Assembly: GCA_041392805.1 (NCBI GenBank)
Contig: JAWKLJ010000002.1
Span: 2,805,001 to 2,869,000, forward strand
DNA from: Saprospiraceae bacterium
GTDB lineage: Bacteria > Bacteroidota > Bacteroidia > Chitinophagales > Saprospiraceae
DNA length: 64,000 nt
Direction of reading: 5' to 3'
The position numbers were made by a program, and so were the translations under genes. The notes under the pieces are model-generated. The model was not told the DNA's origin. It made no database searches and saw only the letters and a program-made list of their open reading frames with translations. Positions 53,159 through 61,551 of this stretch are shown piece after piece. Position 1 is the first letter of the stretch. Each line of letters starts with the position of its first letter.

Positions 53159-56100
53159 ATGAGTAAAGCCCTAACATTTTTCCGAACCAGCGGCCAAGGT
53201 CTAGTTGGCCTTTTGCTTATATTTTTCTTTTCTTCCCATATGCTAGCCCAAGGTACCAGGCTATTGCGACAACCTAGCATCAGCGCCACTCATATTGTAT
53301 TTACCTACGGAAGTGATTTATGGATAACTAGTCAGGATGGCGGAGAAGCCACCCGATTGACCAGCACGCCTGCCGTTGAAAGTGACCCCCATTTTTCACC
53401 TGATGGGAAATGGATTGCTTTTAGTTCTAATCGGTCGGGGACTTTTGCTGTTTATGTCCTCCCTGTGGAGGGGGGCACACCGCAAAGACTGACCTGGAAC
53501 CCGGCCGCAGCTTATGTTCGGGGCTGGACACCCGATGGCCAACATATTCTATATGCTTCGGGCAGAGAAACCACACCTTCTAATTATCATCGACTATGGA
53601 CGGTTTCCCCAAAAGGCGGGCCTTCTACCCTGCTCCCGGCTCCTTGGGCCAATGATGGTGCTTACGAAGCGAGCGGAAACCGTATCATTGTCGACCGAAT
53701 GCGGCGCTGGGATGTCGAATGGCGAGCTTACCGCGGAGGGCAAAACACGCCTTTGGTCATCCTCAACCTCAAAACCCTGGAGGAAGAAAAACTTCCTAAT
53801 GAACGCAGCACAGATATTCAGCCGCTCTGGATAGGAAACACCATTTATTTTCTTAGCGATAGGGACTGGACAAGCAACATCTGGGCCTATACGCCATCGG
53901 ATAAGTCCCTCAAACAACTCACCAAATTTTCGGGTTCCGATATAAAATGGCTTTCGGGTCGAGACGGCCTACTCGTCTTTGAAAGGGAAGGCTATCTTCA
54001 TACCTTAGACCCCGGCAAAGGGAAAAGTAAACAATTAAGCATTACCGTAAAGGGAGATTTCCCATGGGCTGAAACGCGCTGGGAGGATGTCACCAATGGA
54101 GTGCGTTCGGTGTCCCTCTCTCCTACCGGAAAGCGAGCCTTATTGGAGGCCAGAGGAGAAATCTTTTCCATCCCCGCCAAGGACGGCGATGCCCGAAACC
54201 TAACCAAAAGCTCAGGCGCTGCCGATCGCTCCCCCATTTGGTCACCAGACGGGACTCAAATTGCCTGGTTCTCGGATCAGACAGGCCAATATACCCTCAT
54301 GCTGGCAGCACAAGATGGCCTATCAACACCCAAATCCATGAGCATTGGAGAATCAAAAATGGTATGGAATCCAAGTTGGTCACCTGATAGCAAGCATATT
54401 GTATTTGTAGATGACGATGTTCGCATTCGGGTCATAGAAGTAGCCACTGGCAATATCAAAACCATTGATGTTGGCGGGATGAATTTGGAAAGAGGATCAA
54501 TGTCCCCCGAATGGTCGCCAGATTCCAAATGGTTGACCTATGCCAAAACGGCGCCCAACAATTTCAGACAAATCATGGTTTGGTCTGCCGATAGCGGCGA
54601 AGCTAAAGTCCTCACCGATCCCCTTGCAGATGCTTTTTCGCCCTCCTGGGATCGCAGTGGCCGCCACCTCTATTTTTTGGCGAGTACCGACGTCGCGCTA
54701 GGCTCCGGATGGGCAAATACCAGCGCAATGCAGGCTGATCCGGCTTATGGCGCCTATGTGGTGATCTTGCGAGCAGGAGATCCTTCTCCTTTTGCTCCCA
54801 AAAGCGATGAAGAGCCGGAGCCTAAAAAAGAAGAGAAAAAAGAAGAAGCGGGCGAAAAAAAACCGGCACCTAAGCCAGATGCTACAGCAATTGATACCGT
54901 AAAAATTGACTGGGATAAAATAGAACGCAGGATACTCGCCCTCCCCATTCCGGTAAAAAATTACAGATTTACCTTAAGCGGCCCAAAAGGTTCCGTTTTT
55001 ATTGGCGAAAGTGTACCTGAAAGCCCTGGCATCACCTTGAAAAAATTTGAATTAGAATCGGCAAAAGCCAGCGAATTCATCAGTGGCCTTAGAAATGTTG
55101 CTGTTGCTGCGGATGGAAAGAAAATGATTGTTCAGGCTGGTAGAAGTTGGCGTATAGTCGACACGGCCAAGCCGCCGGGCAAAGACGGGGACGCCATCAA
55201 CCCTCGAATCCGGATGCAACTGGATCGAATAGCGGAATGGCAGCAAATATTTAATGAAGCCTGGCGATATGAAAGAGATTTTTTTTATGACCCCAATATG
55301 CATGGAAGAGATTGGCAAAAAGTTAAAGAACGTTATGCGCCTCTCCTTCCTTTTGTTCGCCACCGAGATGATCTGCGCTATGTCCTCGACCAAGTGAATG
55401 GCGAATTATCCGTCGGGCATAGCTTTGTTTTTGGTGGGGATATGCCAGCCGTAGACACCTCCCGGGTAGGCCTTTTGGGGGCAGACCTGGAAGCAGCCAA
55501 TGGGCGTTGGCAAATTAAACGCATATATACCTCAGAATCCTGGAACCCTGGCTTGAGTGCTCCCCTCGATCGCCCCAATATGAAAATTGAAGAAGGTCAT
55601 TACATCCTTGGCATTGATGGCGTTGAATTGACTGCTGCTGATGATCCTTACCGCTTATTGGATGGCACAGTCGGCCGACAGACCATTTTACATATCAATA
55701 GCCAACCAAGCATGGAAGGGGCCTGGAAAGAAACCGTAGAGCCTATCCGCAGTGAGAATGCATTGCGTCAGAGAGCTTGGGTAGAGGACAACCGTCGAAA
55801 GGTAGACGAACTATCAGGTGGCCGATTAGCTTATGTCTGGGTACCCAATACGGGTGGCCCGGGTTTTGTTTCTTTTAACCGCTATTATTTTGCCCAACAA
55901 GATAAAGAAGGAGCGGTAATTGATGAACGTTTTAATGGCGGTGGCCTCCTCGATGATTATATGGTGGATTTGATGACCAGAGAACTAAGAGCTGCTGTCA
56001 CCAATGAAGTACCAAACGGAAAACATTTTCGTTTACCCGCAGGTATCCTCGGGCCCAAGGTTTTGCTCATCAATGAATTAGCCGGCTCAGGTGGTGATTT

Positions 56101-56437
56101 TTTCCCCTGGGTGTTTAGACAACAAAAGGCAGGACCACTGATCGGAGCACGGACTTGGGGTGGATTGGTGAAATCATCGGTGCATTATGCTATGGTAGAT
56201 GGCAGTGCCTTGACCGCGCCAGATAATGCTGTTTTTGATCCCATCAATCATAAATGGATTGCTGAAAACGAAGGGGTTCCACCAGATATTGAAGTCCAGT
56301 TTGATGCCAAATCTGTAGCGGAAGGACGAGATGTTCAATTGGAACGAGCTGTTCAGGAAACACTTAAGCTATTGGGGACTTCCAAAGCAAAAGAAATCAC
56401 CCCTCCTCCTTTTTCTAAACCTGCAAAACAAAAATAA
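53159..56437 (+). CDS. Tricorn-like S41 protease with WD40-type propeller
   Basis: 1092 residues with a signal peptide (about 15-30, LLLIFFFSSHMLAQ). Residues about 35-540 form a PD40/TolB-like beta-propeller with blades such as PHFSPDGKWIAFSSNRSGTF and PIWSPDGTQIAWFSDQTGQ. A charged linker (about 545-575, rich in EPEPKKEEKKEE) leads to a tricorn C1-like and PDZ region, then the S41 protease core. The catalytic set is readable: His in LSVGHSFV (about 752), Ser in NELAGSGGDFF (about 976) and Glu in ENEGVPPDIEV (about 1042). Tricorn proteases cut peptides to small oligopeptides; with a signal peptide this one acts in the periplasm or outside. It is a single gene, followed by a family F repeat. 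Confidence 0.94.
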   Translation: MSKALTFFRTSGQGLVGLLLIFFFSSHMLAQGTRLLRQPSISATHIVFTYGSDLWITSQDGGEATRLTSTPAVESDPHFSPDGKWIAFSSNRSGTFAVYVLPVEGGTPQRLTWNPAAAYVRGWTPDGQHILYASGRETTPSNYHRLWTVSPKGGPSTLLPAPWANDGAYEASGNRIIVDRMRRWDVEWRAYRGGQNTPLVILNLKTLEEEKLPNERSTDIQPLWIGNTIYFLSDRDWTSNIWAYTPSDKSLKQLTKFSGSDIKWLSGRDGLLVFEREGYLHTLDPGKGKSKQLSITVKGDFPWAETRWEDVTNGVRSVSLSPTGKRALLEARGEIFSIPAKDGDARNLTKSSGAADRSPIWSPDGTQIAWFSDQTGQYTLMLAAQDGLSTPKSMSIGESKMVWNPSWSPDSKHIVFVDDDVRIRVIEVATGNIKTIDVGGMNLERGSMSPEWSPDSKWLTYAKTAPNNFRQIMVWSADSGEAKVLTDPLADAFSPSWDRSGRHLYFLASTDVALGSGWANTSAMQADPAYGAYVVILRAGDPSPFAPKSDEEPEPKKEEKKEEAGEKKPAPKPDATAIDTVKIDWDKIERRILALPIPVKNYRFTLSGPKGSVFIGESVPESPGITLKKFELESAKASEFISGLRNVAVAADGKKMIVQAGRSWRIVDTAKPPGKDGDAINPRIRMQLDRIAEWQQIFNEAWRYERDFFYDPNMHGRDWQKVKERYAPLLPFVRHRDDLRYVLDQVNGELSVGHSFVFGGDMPAVDTSRVGLLGADLEAANGRWQIKRIYTSESWNPGLSAPLDRPNMKIEEGHYILGIDGVELTAADDPYRLLDGTVGRQTILHINSQPSMEGAWKETVEPIRSENALRQRAWVEDNRRKVDELSGGRLAYVWVPNTGGPGFVSFNRYYFAQQDKEGAVIDERFNGGGLLDDYMVDLMTRELRAAVTNEVPNGKHFRLPAGILGPKVLLINELAGSGGDFFPWVFRQQKAGPLIGARTWGGLVKSSVHYAMVDGSALTAPDNAVFDPINHKWIAENEGVPPDIEVQFDAKSVAEGRDVQLERAVQETLKLLGTSKAKEITPPPFSKPAKQK

Positions 56438-56450
56438 TTGAGGCGGTCAA

Positions 56451-56518
56451 ATAATTCGTGAAAATTCATGTCAATTCGTGGCTTACCTTAAAGTTGAGCC
56501 ACGAATTTGCACGAATAC
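56451..56518. repeat. Repeat family F copy after the protease gene
   Basis: Inverted copy of 27643-27695: ATTCGTGGCTTACCTTAAAG, TTGAGCCACGAATTT and TGCACGAAT. Palindromic core GTGGCT ... AGCCAC. It starts 13 bp after the stop codon and may form the end of the message. Confidence 0.75.
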
Positions 56519-56615
56519 CAGGAAGCTGTTTAAATAATATACCCTCCCCAAGAAAAAATAATTATGTAACTTCATATCGTGAATAAACGAAAGTGAATTT
56601 TGCTAATCGGAATAG

Positions 56616-57197
56616 ATGAAGGATAGATGGCTCCATCCCTTCAAGGCTGTTTTTACATTCAGACAATATACCGCCATTTTATTGGTTGTAGGTCTATTGG
56701 GGCCTTTTATGCTTTCCATTGTAGGCTTGAGGGTTGAAAAATATTTTTTACAACTAGATATCCAGGAGAAAATCTTAGATGGGCTGGAAGAAAAGGAACT
56801 TGTTGAATTGAAATTTTCCATGGTTGAAGCAAAAAAGCAACTTAATTGGGAGCATCAAGGTGAGTTTGAATACCAGGAGCAGATGTATGATGTCGTTGAG
56901 GTACGGCAGCAGGGTGACAGCATTTCCTATATCTGCCTAATGGACCATAGGGAAACTTTCCTCAATAAGCAGCTTGATAAGCTAATAGCACAAGCCCTTG
57001 GCCAACATCCTTTCCAAAAAGAAAATCACCAAAAAATAACGGACTTCTTTAAATCCTTATATTTTAATCCTTCCTTGCACGAATCTTTTTTTGAACTTGA
57101 AGACAAAGGATCCCTTTGTACCGCTTATCCTCTTTTTCCCCTACGCTGGCTGCAAGGTCCTATTCCGCCGCCGCCTAAGGCGAGAAGGCAAGTGTAG
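56616..57197 (+). CDS. Membrane-anchored protein of unknown function linked to a TonB receptor
   Basis: 193 residues. One membrane segment at about 16-38 (FRQYTAILLVVGLLGPFMLS) puts the rest, which is hydrophilic, probably in the periplasm. The body reads EKILDGLEEKELVELKFS, then WEHQGEFEYQEQMYDVVEV and ends with YPLFPLRWLQGPIPPPPKA. I do not recognise a domain, but similar small membrane proteins with an FPxRW-GPPPPP ending lie beside TonB receptors for metals or haem in Bacteroidota, as I recall. It is followed after 206 bp by such a receptor gene on the same strand. An accessory role in uptake or sensing is inferred. Confidence 0.7.
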   Translation: MKDRWLHPFKAVFTFRQYTAILLVVGLLGPFMLSIVGLRVEKYFLQLDIQEKILDGLEEKELVELKFSMVEAKKQLNWEHQGEFEYQEQMYDVVEVRQQGDSISYICLMDHRETFLNKQLDKLIAQALGQHPFQKENHQKITDFFKSLYFNPSLHESFFELEDKGSLCTAYPLFPLRWLQGPIPPPPKARRQV

Positions 57198-57215
57198 TTT
57201 GTTATTGTCTTATTT

Positions 57216-57370
57216 CTAGACCTAGACGAGACGAGGTATTGTGGCCCTTTTTTGGTAGAAAAAGGCGCAAAAAAAGCATAGCATGCCGTTAGGTACGCCA
57301 TAACACGTTTCGTCCTTGTGGCAAGATACCACAAGAAGCGCCTTGCTAAACTGCTGATGCCTGGGTCTAG
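57216..57370. repeat. Nested palindromic element between the membrane protein and the receptor gene
   Basis: Three stems lie inside one another: outer CTAGACC/GGTCTAG (57216-57222 with 57364-57370), middle AAGGCGC/GCGCCTT (57262-57268 with 57338-57344), inner CTTGTGG/CCACAAG (57315-57321 with 57329-57335). The stretch 57254-57298 (GGTAGAAAAAGGCGC ... GCATGCCGTTAGGTACGC) recurs in similar form at 60235-60278. It sits in the leader of the TonB receptor gene. Confidence 0.65.
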
Positions 57371-57403
57371 GTATGTTTTTTTTAGGATTAACACATAATC
57401 ATT

Positions 57404-59812
57404 ATGAAATATCTTTTACTTCTATGGTTATTCCTGGGAGTATACGGAACATGTTATACACAGGTCATAACCATTAAAGCTAGTGATACCAACTTGCCAC
57501 TGGAGCAAGTCACGCTCTATAGCCAAAGCTCAAAAGCTTTTGTGACGACAGATGCAAAGGGACAGGCAGAAATCTCCGTGTTTTCAAACATCGATAAAAT
57601 TCGTATCCGCATGATTGGATACCAGGAGCTCATAGCGAGTTTTGAGGAATTAAAAGCTTCCAATTTTGTGGTCATGCTGCACCCCATTGATTATTCACTA
57701 GATCAGGTCGTCGTTTCGGCGACGCGGTGGAAGTTACCTAAACGGGATATTCCCAATCGAATAGCTATCCTCACCAAAAGTGACATGGGGTTACAAAACC
57801 CACAAACAGCGGCTGACCTCTTAGGAAATATGGGAGAAATCTTTATCCAAAAAAGTCAACTTGGCGGAGGGAGTCCCATGATTAGAGGTTTTTCCACCAA
57901 TCGGCTTTTATATGCAGTAGATGGAGTGAGAATGAATACCGCCATTTTTCGTAGCGGCAATTTACAAAACGTCATCTCTTTAGATCCATTTGCCATTGAC
58001 CGAACAGAAGTCTTTTTTGGTCCTGGTTCGGTTATTTATGGGAGCGATGCCATCGGAGGCGTCATGAGTTTTCAAACGCTTAACCCAGCGCTTTCTTCCT
58101 CGGAGGCAACCATAGTGGATGGAAATGCCACTACCCGATACGCCTCCGCCAATAAAGAGCAAACGATGCATTTTGACCTCAATGTGGGCTGGAAAAAATG
58201 GGCCTATGTCGCTAGTTTTTCGAATTTCAATTTCGACGATTTGCGCATGGGGGCACACGGGCCAGCGGAATACCTCCGCCCCTTTTTCGTTCAGCGCCAA
58301 GATAGCAACGATGTCGTCATCACCAACGATGACCCATTAGTACAACGACCAACGGGTTATTCCCAAATGAATTTGATGCAAAAGTTGCGCTTTAAACCCA
58401 ATGAACACTGGGATCTGCAGTATGGCTTTCATTATTCCACTACATCTGATTATGCGAGGTACGATCGTCATATTCGACTAAGGAATGGCCTGCCCCGAAG
58501 TGCAGAATGGAATTATGGTCCACAGATTTGGATGATGAACAATCTTTCGGTTACCCACGACCATCCAGCAGGAGCTTTGTATGATCATCTTACACTTCGA
58601 TTGGCTTACCAGTACTTTGAGGAAAGTCGTATTGATAGAGACTTCAATAAGTTTATTCGTTACCAGCGGATAGAATCGGTTAAGGCCTATTCTGCCAATA
58701 TTGATTTTTTAAAACGTATTCATGCCAATGGGAAACTCTTTTATGGGCTGGAAATGGTCTATAATGACGTCCATTCCGCAGGCTTGGATGAGGATATTCG
58801 GGCAGGCACCACCAAACCAGGGCCAGCGAGGTACCCCAATTCCAATTGGGCTTCTTATGCAGCCTATGCGACCTACCACCACCAGGTTTCTGACAAGGTA
58901 ATGCTGCAAGCGGGGGCCAGGTATAATCAATTTGTATTGGATGCAGTTTTCAATACGACATTTTATGATTTTCCATTTACGACGGCCAATATCAATAATG
59001 GGGCTTTAACGGGAAGCATGGGCCTTGTTTTTCACCCAAAAGAAACCTGGTCTATTAGCGCCAATCTATCATCCGGATTCCGCTCCCCCAATATTGATGA
59101 CGTCGGGAAAGTATTCGATTCAGAACCTGGTTCCGTAGTCATCCCTAATCCTGCCCTCAAAGCGGAATATGCCTACAACACCGAACTAGGTCTGAGCAAG
59201 ATCTTGGGCAATAAAATAAAGTTTGATCTCAGCGCATATTATACCTTACTGAAAAATGCCCTGGTACGGAGAGATTTCACCTTAAATGGGGCTTCCAGTA
59301 TTCTGTATGAGGGAGAAATGAGCCAGGTACAGGCCATCCAAAATGCAGCAGAGGCAAGGGTATATGGCATACAAGCTGCGGTGGAAATAAAGTTGCCCGA
59401 TGGTTTCGGCATTTCTTCTCAAATTAATTTCCAAAAAGGAGAAGAGGAGCTCGATGATGGCTCAAAAAGTCCTTCCCGCCATGCGCCGCCCACTTTTGGC
59501 ATTACCCACCTAACTTATCAGGTGGAAATGCTACGATTGGATTTTTCCTGGATTTACAATGCAGAAAAAAGTTTTGATGATTTACCCGAAGAGGAAAAAG
59601 GGAAGGATTATATCTACGCCATCGATGACAATGGAAATCCCTATTCTCCAGGCTGGCAAACACTGAACTTTAAAGCGATGTTCCAGTTTACCGAACAACT
59701 CAGCGCAAGTGCTGGGGTAGAAAACCTATTAGATAAACGGTATCGGCCTTATAGTTCTGGAATTGTCGCCCCGGGGAGGAATTTGATCCTTTCTTTTAAG
59801 GCTAATTTCTGA
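57404..59812 (+). CDS. TonB-dependent receptor, haem/iron or metal type
   Basis: 802 residues. A signal peptide (about 1-20) is followed by a short carboxypeptidase-regulatory-like domain (about 21-95), a TonB-box-like DQVVVSATRW (about 104-113), and a plug with wording typical of haem/iron receptors (PMIRGFSTNRLLYAVDGVR, then GPGSVIYGSDAIGGVMSFQT). The barrel follows to the C-terminus (ENLLDKRYRPYSSG). The ligand is probably a metal complex or haem; it has no SusD neighbour. It seems to form a unit with the membrane protein encoded upstream. A repeat island begins 7 bp after its stop codon. Confidence 0.92.
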   Translation: MKYLLLLWLFLGVYGTCYTQVITIKASDTNLPLEQVTLYSQSSKAFVTTDAKGQAEISVFSNIDKIRIRMIGYQELIASFEELKASNFVVMLHPIDYSLDQVVVSATRWKLPKRDIPNRIAILTKSDMGLQNPQTAADLLGNMGEIFIQKSQLGGGSPMIRGFSTNRLLYAVDGVRMNTAIFRSGNLQNVISLDPFAIDRTEVFFGPGSVIYGSDAIGGVMSFQTLNPALSSSEATIVDGNATTRYASANKEQTMHFDLNVGWKKWAYVASFSNFNFDDLRMGAHGPAEYLRPFFVQRQDSNDVVITNDDPLVQRPTGYSQMNLMQKLRFKPNEHWDLQYGFHYSTTSDYARYDRHIRLRNGLPRSAEWNYGPQIWMMNNLSVTHDHPAGALYDHLTLRLAYQYFEESRIDRDFNKFIRYQRIESVKAYSANIDFLKRIHANGKLFYGLEMVYNDVHSAGLDEDIRAGTTKPGPARYPNSNWASYAAYATYHHQVSDKVMLQAGARYNQFVLDAVFNTTFYDFPFTTANINNGALTGSMGLVFHPKETWSISANLSSGFRSPNIDDVGKVFDSEPGSVVIPNPALKAEYAYNTELGLSKILGNKIKFDLSAYYTLLKNALVRRDFTLNGASSILYEGEMSQVQAIQNAAEARVYGIQAAVEIKLPDGFGISSQINFQKGEEELDDGSKSPSRHAPPTFGITHLTYQVEMLRLDFSWIYNAEKSFDDLPEEEKGKDYIYAIDDNGNPYSPGWQTLNFKAMFQFTEQLSASAGVENLLDKRYRPYSSGIVAPGRNLILSFKANF

Positions 59813-59819
59813 TTTTCTT

Positions 59820-60440
59820 GGGCGTGGTTTTTTGGACGTGGAGGTATTGGAGGGGAAGAGGTAGTGGAGTTTTTTTTTGGGGGGGGGACGCAGCGACACA
59901 GGAGGCATTGATATTGTCATTGATATTGTCATTGATATTGAAATTGCCATTTTGATTCTCTGGGGCGTGGTTTTTTGGACGTGGAGGTATTGGAGGGGAA
60001 GAGGTAGTGGAGTTTTTTTTGGGGATGTGAAGGTATTGAAGGTTGGGGCAAACCCCAGCGACACAGGAGAAATTGACATTGTCATTGAATTTGAAATTGT
60101 CATTGAAAGCGTGAGGATGTAGCTGGAGCTACAGGCAGTCTTAAAAGTGACAGTTTCACGAGCGGTAGTGGAGGTTTTTTCTCAGCGCCATAACTCGTCC
60201 CAAGCCAAAAAAATCCCTTTAGGGATTGAATATCGGTAGAAAAAGGCGTAAAAAGAGCATGCATGCCTTTAGGTATGCGATATAAAGTTGGGTTCATCTG
60301 GGCGTGGCTTTTTGGCGGAGGATTTTAGCCCACATTTTGATTTTGATTTTAATTGCCATTTTAATTATAGTGGAGCTTGGTTTTTTTTTGGGACGTGGAG
60401 GTATTGGAGGTGAAGAGGTAGTGGAGGTTTTTTGGGGGGG
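59820..60440. repeat. Repeat island III (mosaic of families C, D, E, G)
   Basis: Most of the 700-bp gap between genes. Order: family C copy (59820-59881), family D array with anchor (59891-59957), a near-identical second C copy (59963-60022), a D array (60056-60110) whose anchor is preceded by GGGGCAAACCCC, the hairpin TGTAGCTGGAGCTACA (60118-60133), E2 (60173-60239), the shared stretch 60235-60278, a D-like run without anchor (60334-60368) and a last C copy (60390-60440). Several of these modules appear in island II in inverted order. G-rich runs up to about ten bases long are present. The last 70 bp before the next gene hold nothing recognisable. Confidence 0.85.
60173..60239. repeat. Repeat family E, copy E2
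   Basis: Inverted copy of 38909-38975 at 66 of 67 positions, with AAATCCCTTTAGGGATTG at its centre. Confidence 0.88.
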
Positions 60441-60512
60441 GCTGTCTAGGGGTAGGTTGTAAGTCTCAGGGGCGGCGGGGATGGCTTTAGTTTTTTTGCA
60501 CAGCGTGCTAAA

Positions 60513-61550
60513 TCATTCTTTCTTCAATATAAAGACTTGGCAATTTTTAAACCTTTTGCTCCATTTTTCGCCTTTTTCTTTGCCCATTACGCTGATGGCT
60601 GAGGCCAGCCCATCGGCCAAACTTCCGTTGGGGGCGGTTACGGTTACTTGCAATTGATGGCTCAAGCCATAGCCCGTTCGGGGATCAATGATATGAGAAT
60701 ACTTTTTTCCCTCCCATTCCAGGAATTGATAGGTGTCGCCTGAGGTCGCTACGGCGCAATGGCTCAGCGATAATGGTGCTTTGGTTTGTGCTGCTTCCAC
60801 TTGGATAGACCAGCCACTTTTGGTTGGGGGTGGAGCAGAGACTAAGATATCTCCTCCGGCATCGATCAAGGCACTTTCGATGTTTCTTTCTTTCAACACC
60901 TGCATAGCCATATCCGCTGCGTAACCTTTGGCAATTCCACCTAAATCCAATTGCATCCCTGCTTTAGTCAGCTTGATGTAGTATTTTGATTTACAGACTT
61001 TTAATTGTTTATACCCGACCAAGTTTTGTGCGGCCTCAATGCTTTCTATCGGGGGGAATACTTTCTCTTTAAATGCTTTTCGCCATAAATGGCTTAAAGG
61101 ACCTATGGTTACATCAAATGCACCCTTTGATTGCCTTGCTAGTTTCTGAGCCATTTTCAGCAGGTTCCACAATTCGGGGCTCACCCTGATTTTGGTTTGC
61201 GATCCGGATTGTCTGGATACCTGATTGAGTTCGCTATCGGGAAGATAATCGCTAAAAAGTTGATTCAGGCTATCGATTTTGGCGAAGGCCAGGTCACTAG
61301 CTTGTTTTGCCAAAGTGTCACTTTCTGTATAAAGAATAAGGCCAAATCGCGTACCCATCTGGTAATGATTAAACTGGTAACGATGGAGCGTTTGGGTGGA
61401 AACAAACGCAGGAACGAAAAGGAGGAAAATGATGGTGCGAAGTTGGAAATGCGAAGTCGGAAACCAATATGGGAGCTTGGCCCGTTTGTCAGTGCTATAC
61501 CTTCCGCCTTCCGCCTTCCAACTTCCAACTTCCAACCTCCAACTTTCCAT
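60513..61550 (-). CDS. apbE: FAD:protein FMN transferase (ApbE), with repeat-derived N-terminus
   Basis: 345 residues. ApbE covalently attaches FMN to threonine or serine of electron-transfer proteins in the periplasm. Family motifs are clear: LGGIAKGYAADMAMQVL, ALIDAGGDILVSAPP, ATSGDTYQFLEWEGKKYSHI and IDPRTGYGLSHQ. A hydrophobic segment at about 39-51 (TIIFLLFVPAFVS) is the export signal. The 38 residues before it (MESWRLEVGSWKAEGGR ...) are encoded by a GGAAG/CTTCC repeat (61437-61548). No ATG, GTG or TTG lies between the repeat and the signal, so the start at 61550, one base after the SUMF1 stop codon, seems to be the only one that keeps the export signal. Third gene of the YceI-SUMF1-ApbE operon. 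Confidence 0.93.
   Translation of the reverse strand: MESWRLEVGSWKAEGGRYSTDKRAKLPYWFPTSHFQLRTIIFLLFVPAFVSTQTLHRYQFNHYQMGTRFGLILYTESDTLAKQASDLAFAKIDSLNQLFSDYLPDSELNQVSRQSGSQTKIRVSPELWNLLKMAQKLARQSKGAFDVTIGPLSHLWRKAFKEKVFPPIESIEAAQNLVGYKQLKVCKSKYYIKLTKAGMQLDLGGIAKGYAADMAMQVLKERNIESALIDAGGDILVSAPPPTKSGWSIQVEAAQTKAPLSLSHCAVATSGDTYQFLEWEGKKYSHIIDPRTGYGLSHQLQVTVTAPNGSLADGLASAISVMGKEKGEKWSKRFKNCQVFILKKE
61437..61548. repeat. GGAAG/CTTCC repeat inside the apbE coding start
   Basis: Minus strand reads GGAAAGTTGGAGGTTGGAAG then repeated GGAAGTT and GGAAGGC words; the far end has TTCCGACTTCGCATTTCCAA. It resembles the interior of the family A and B elements and the one at 34335. It covers codons 1-38 of apbE. 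Confidence 0.75.
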
Positions 61551-61551
61551 T

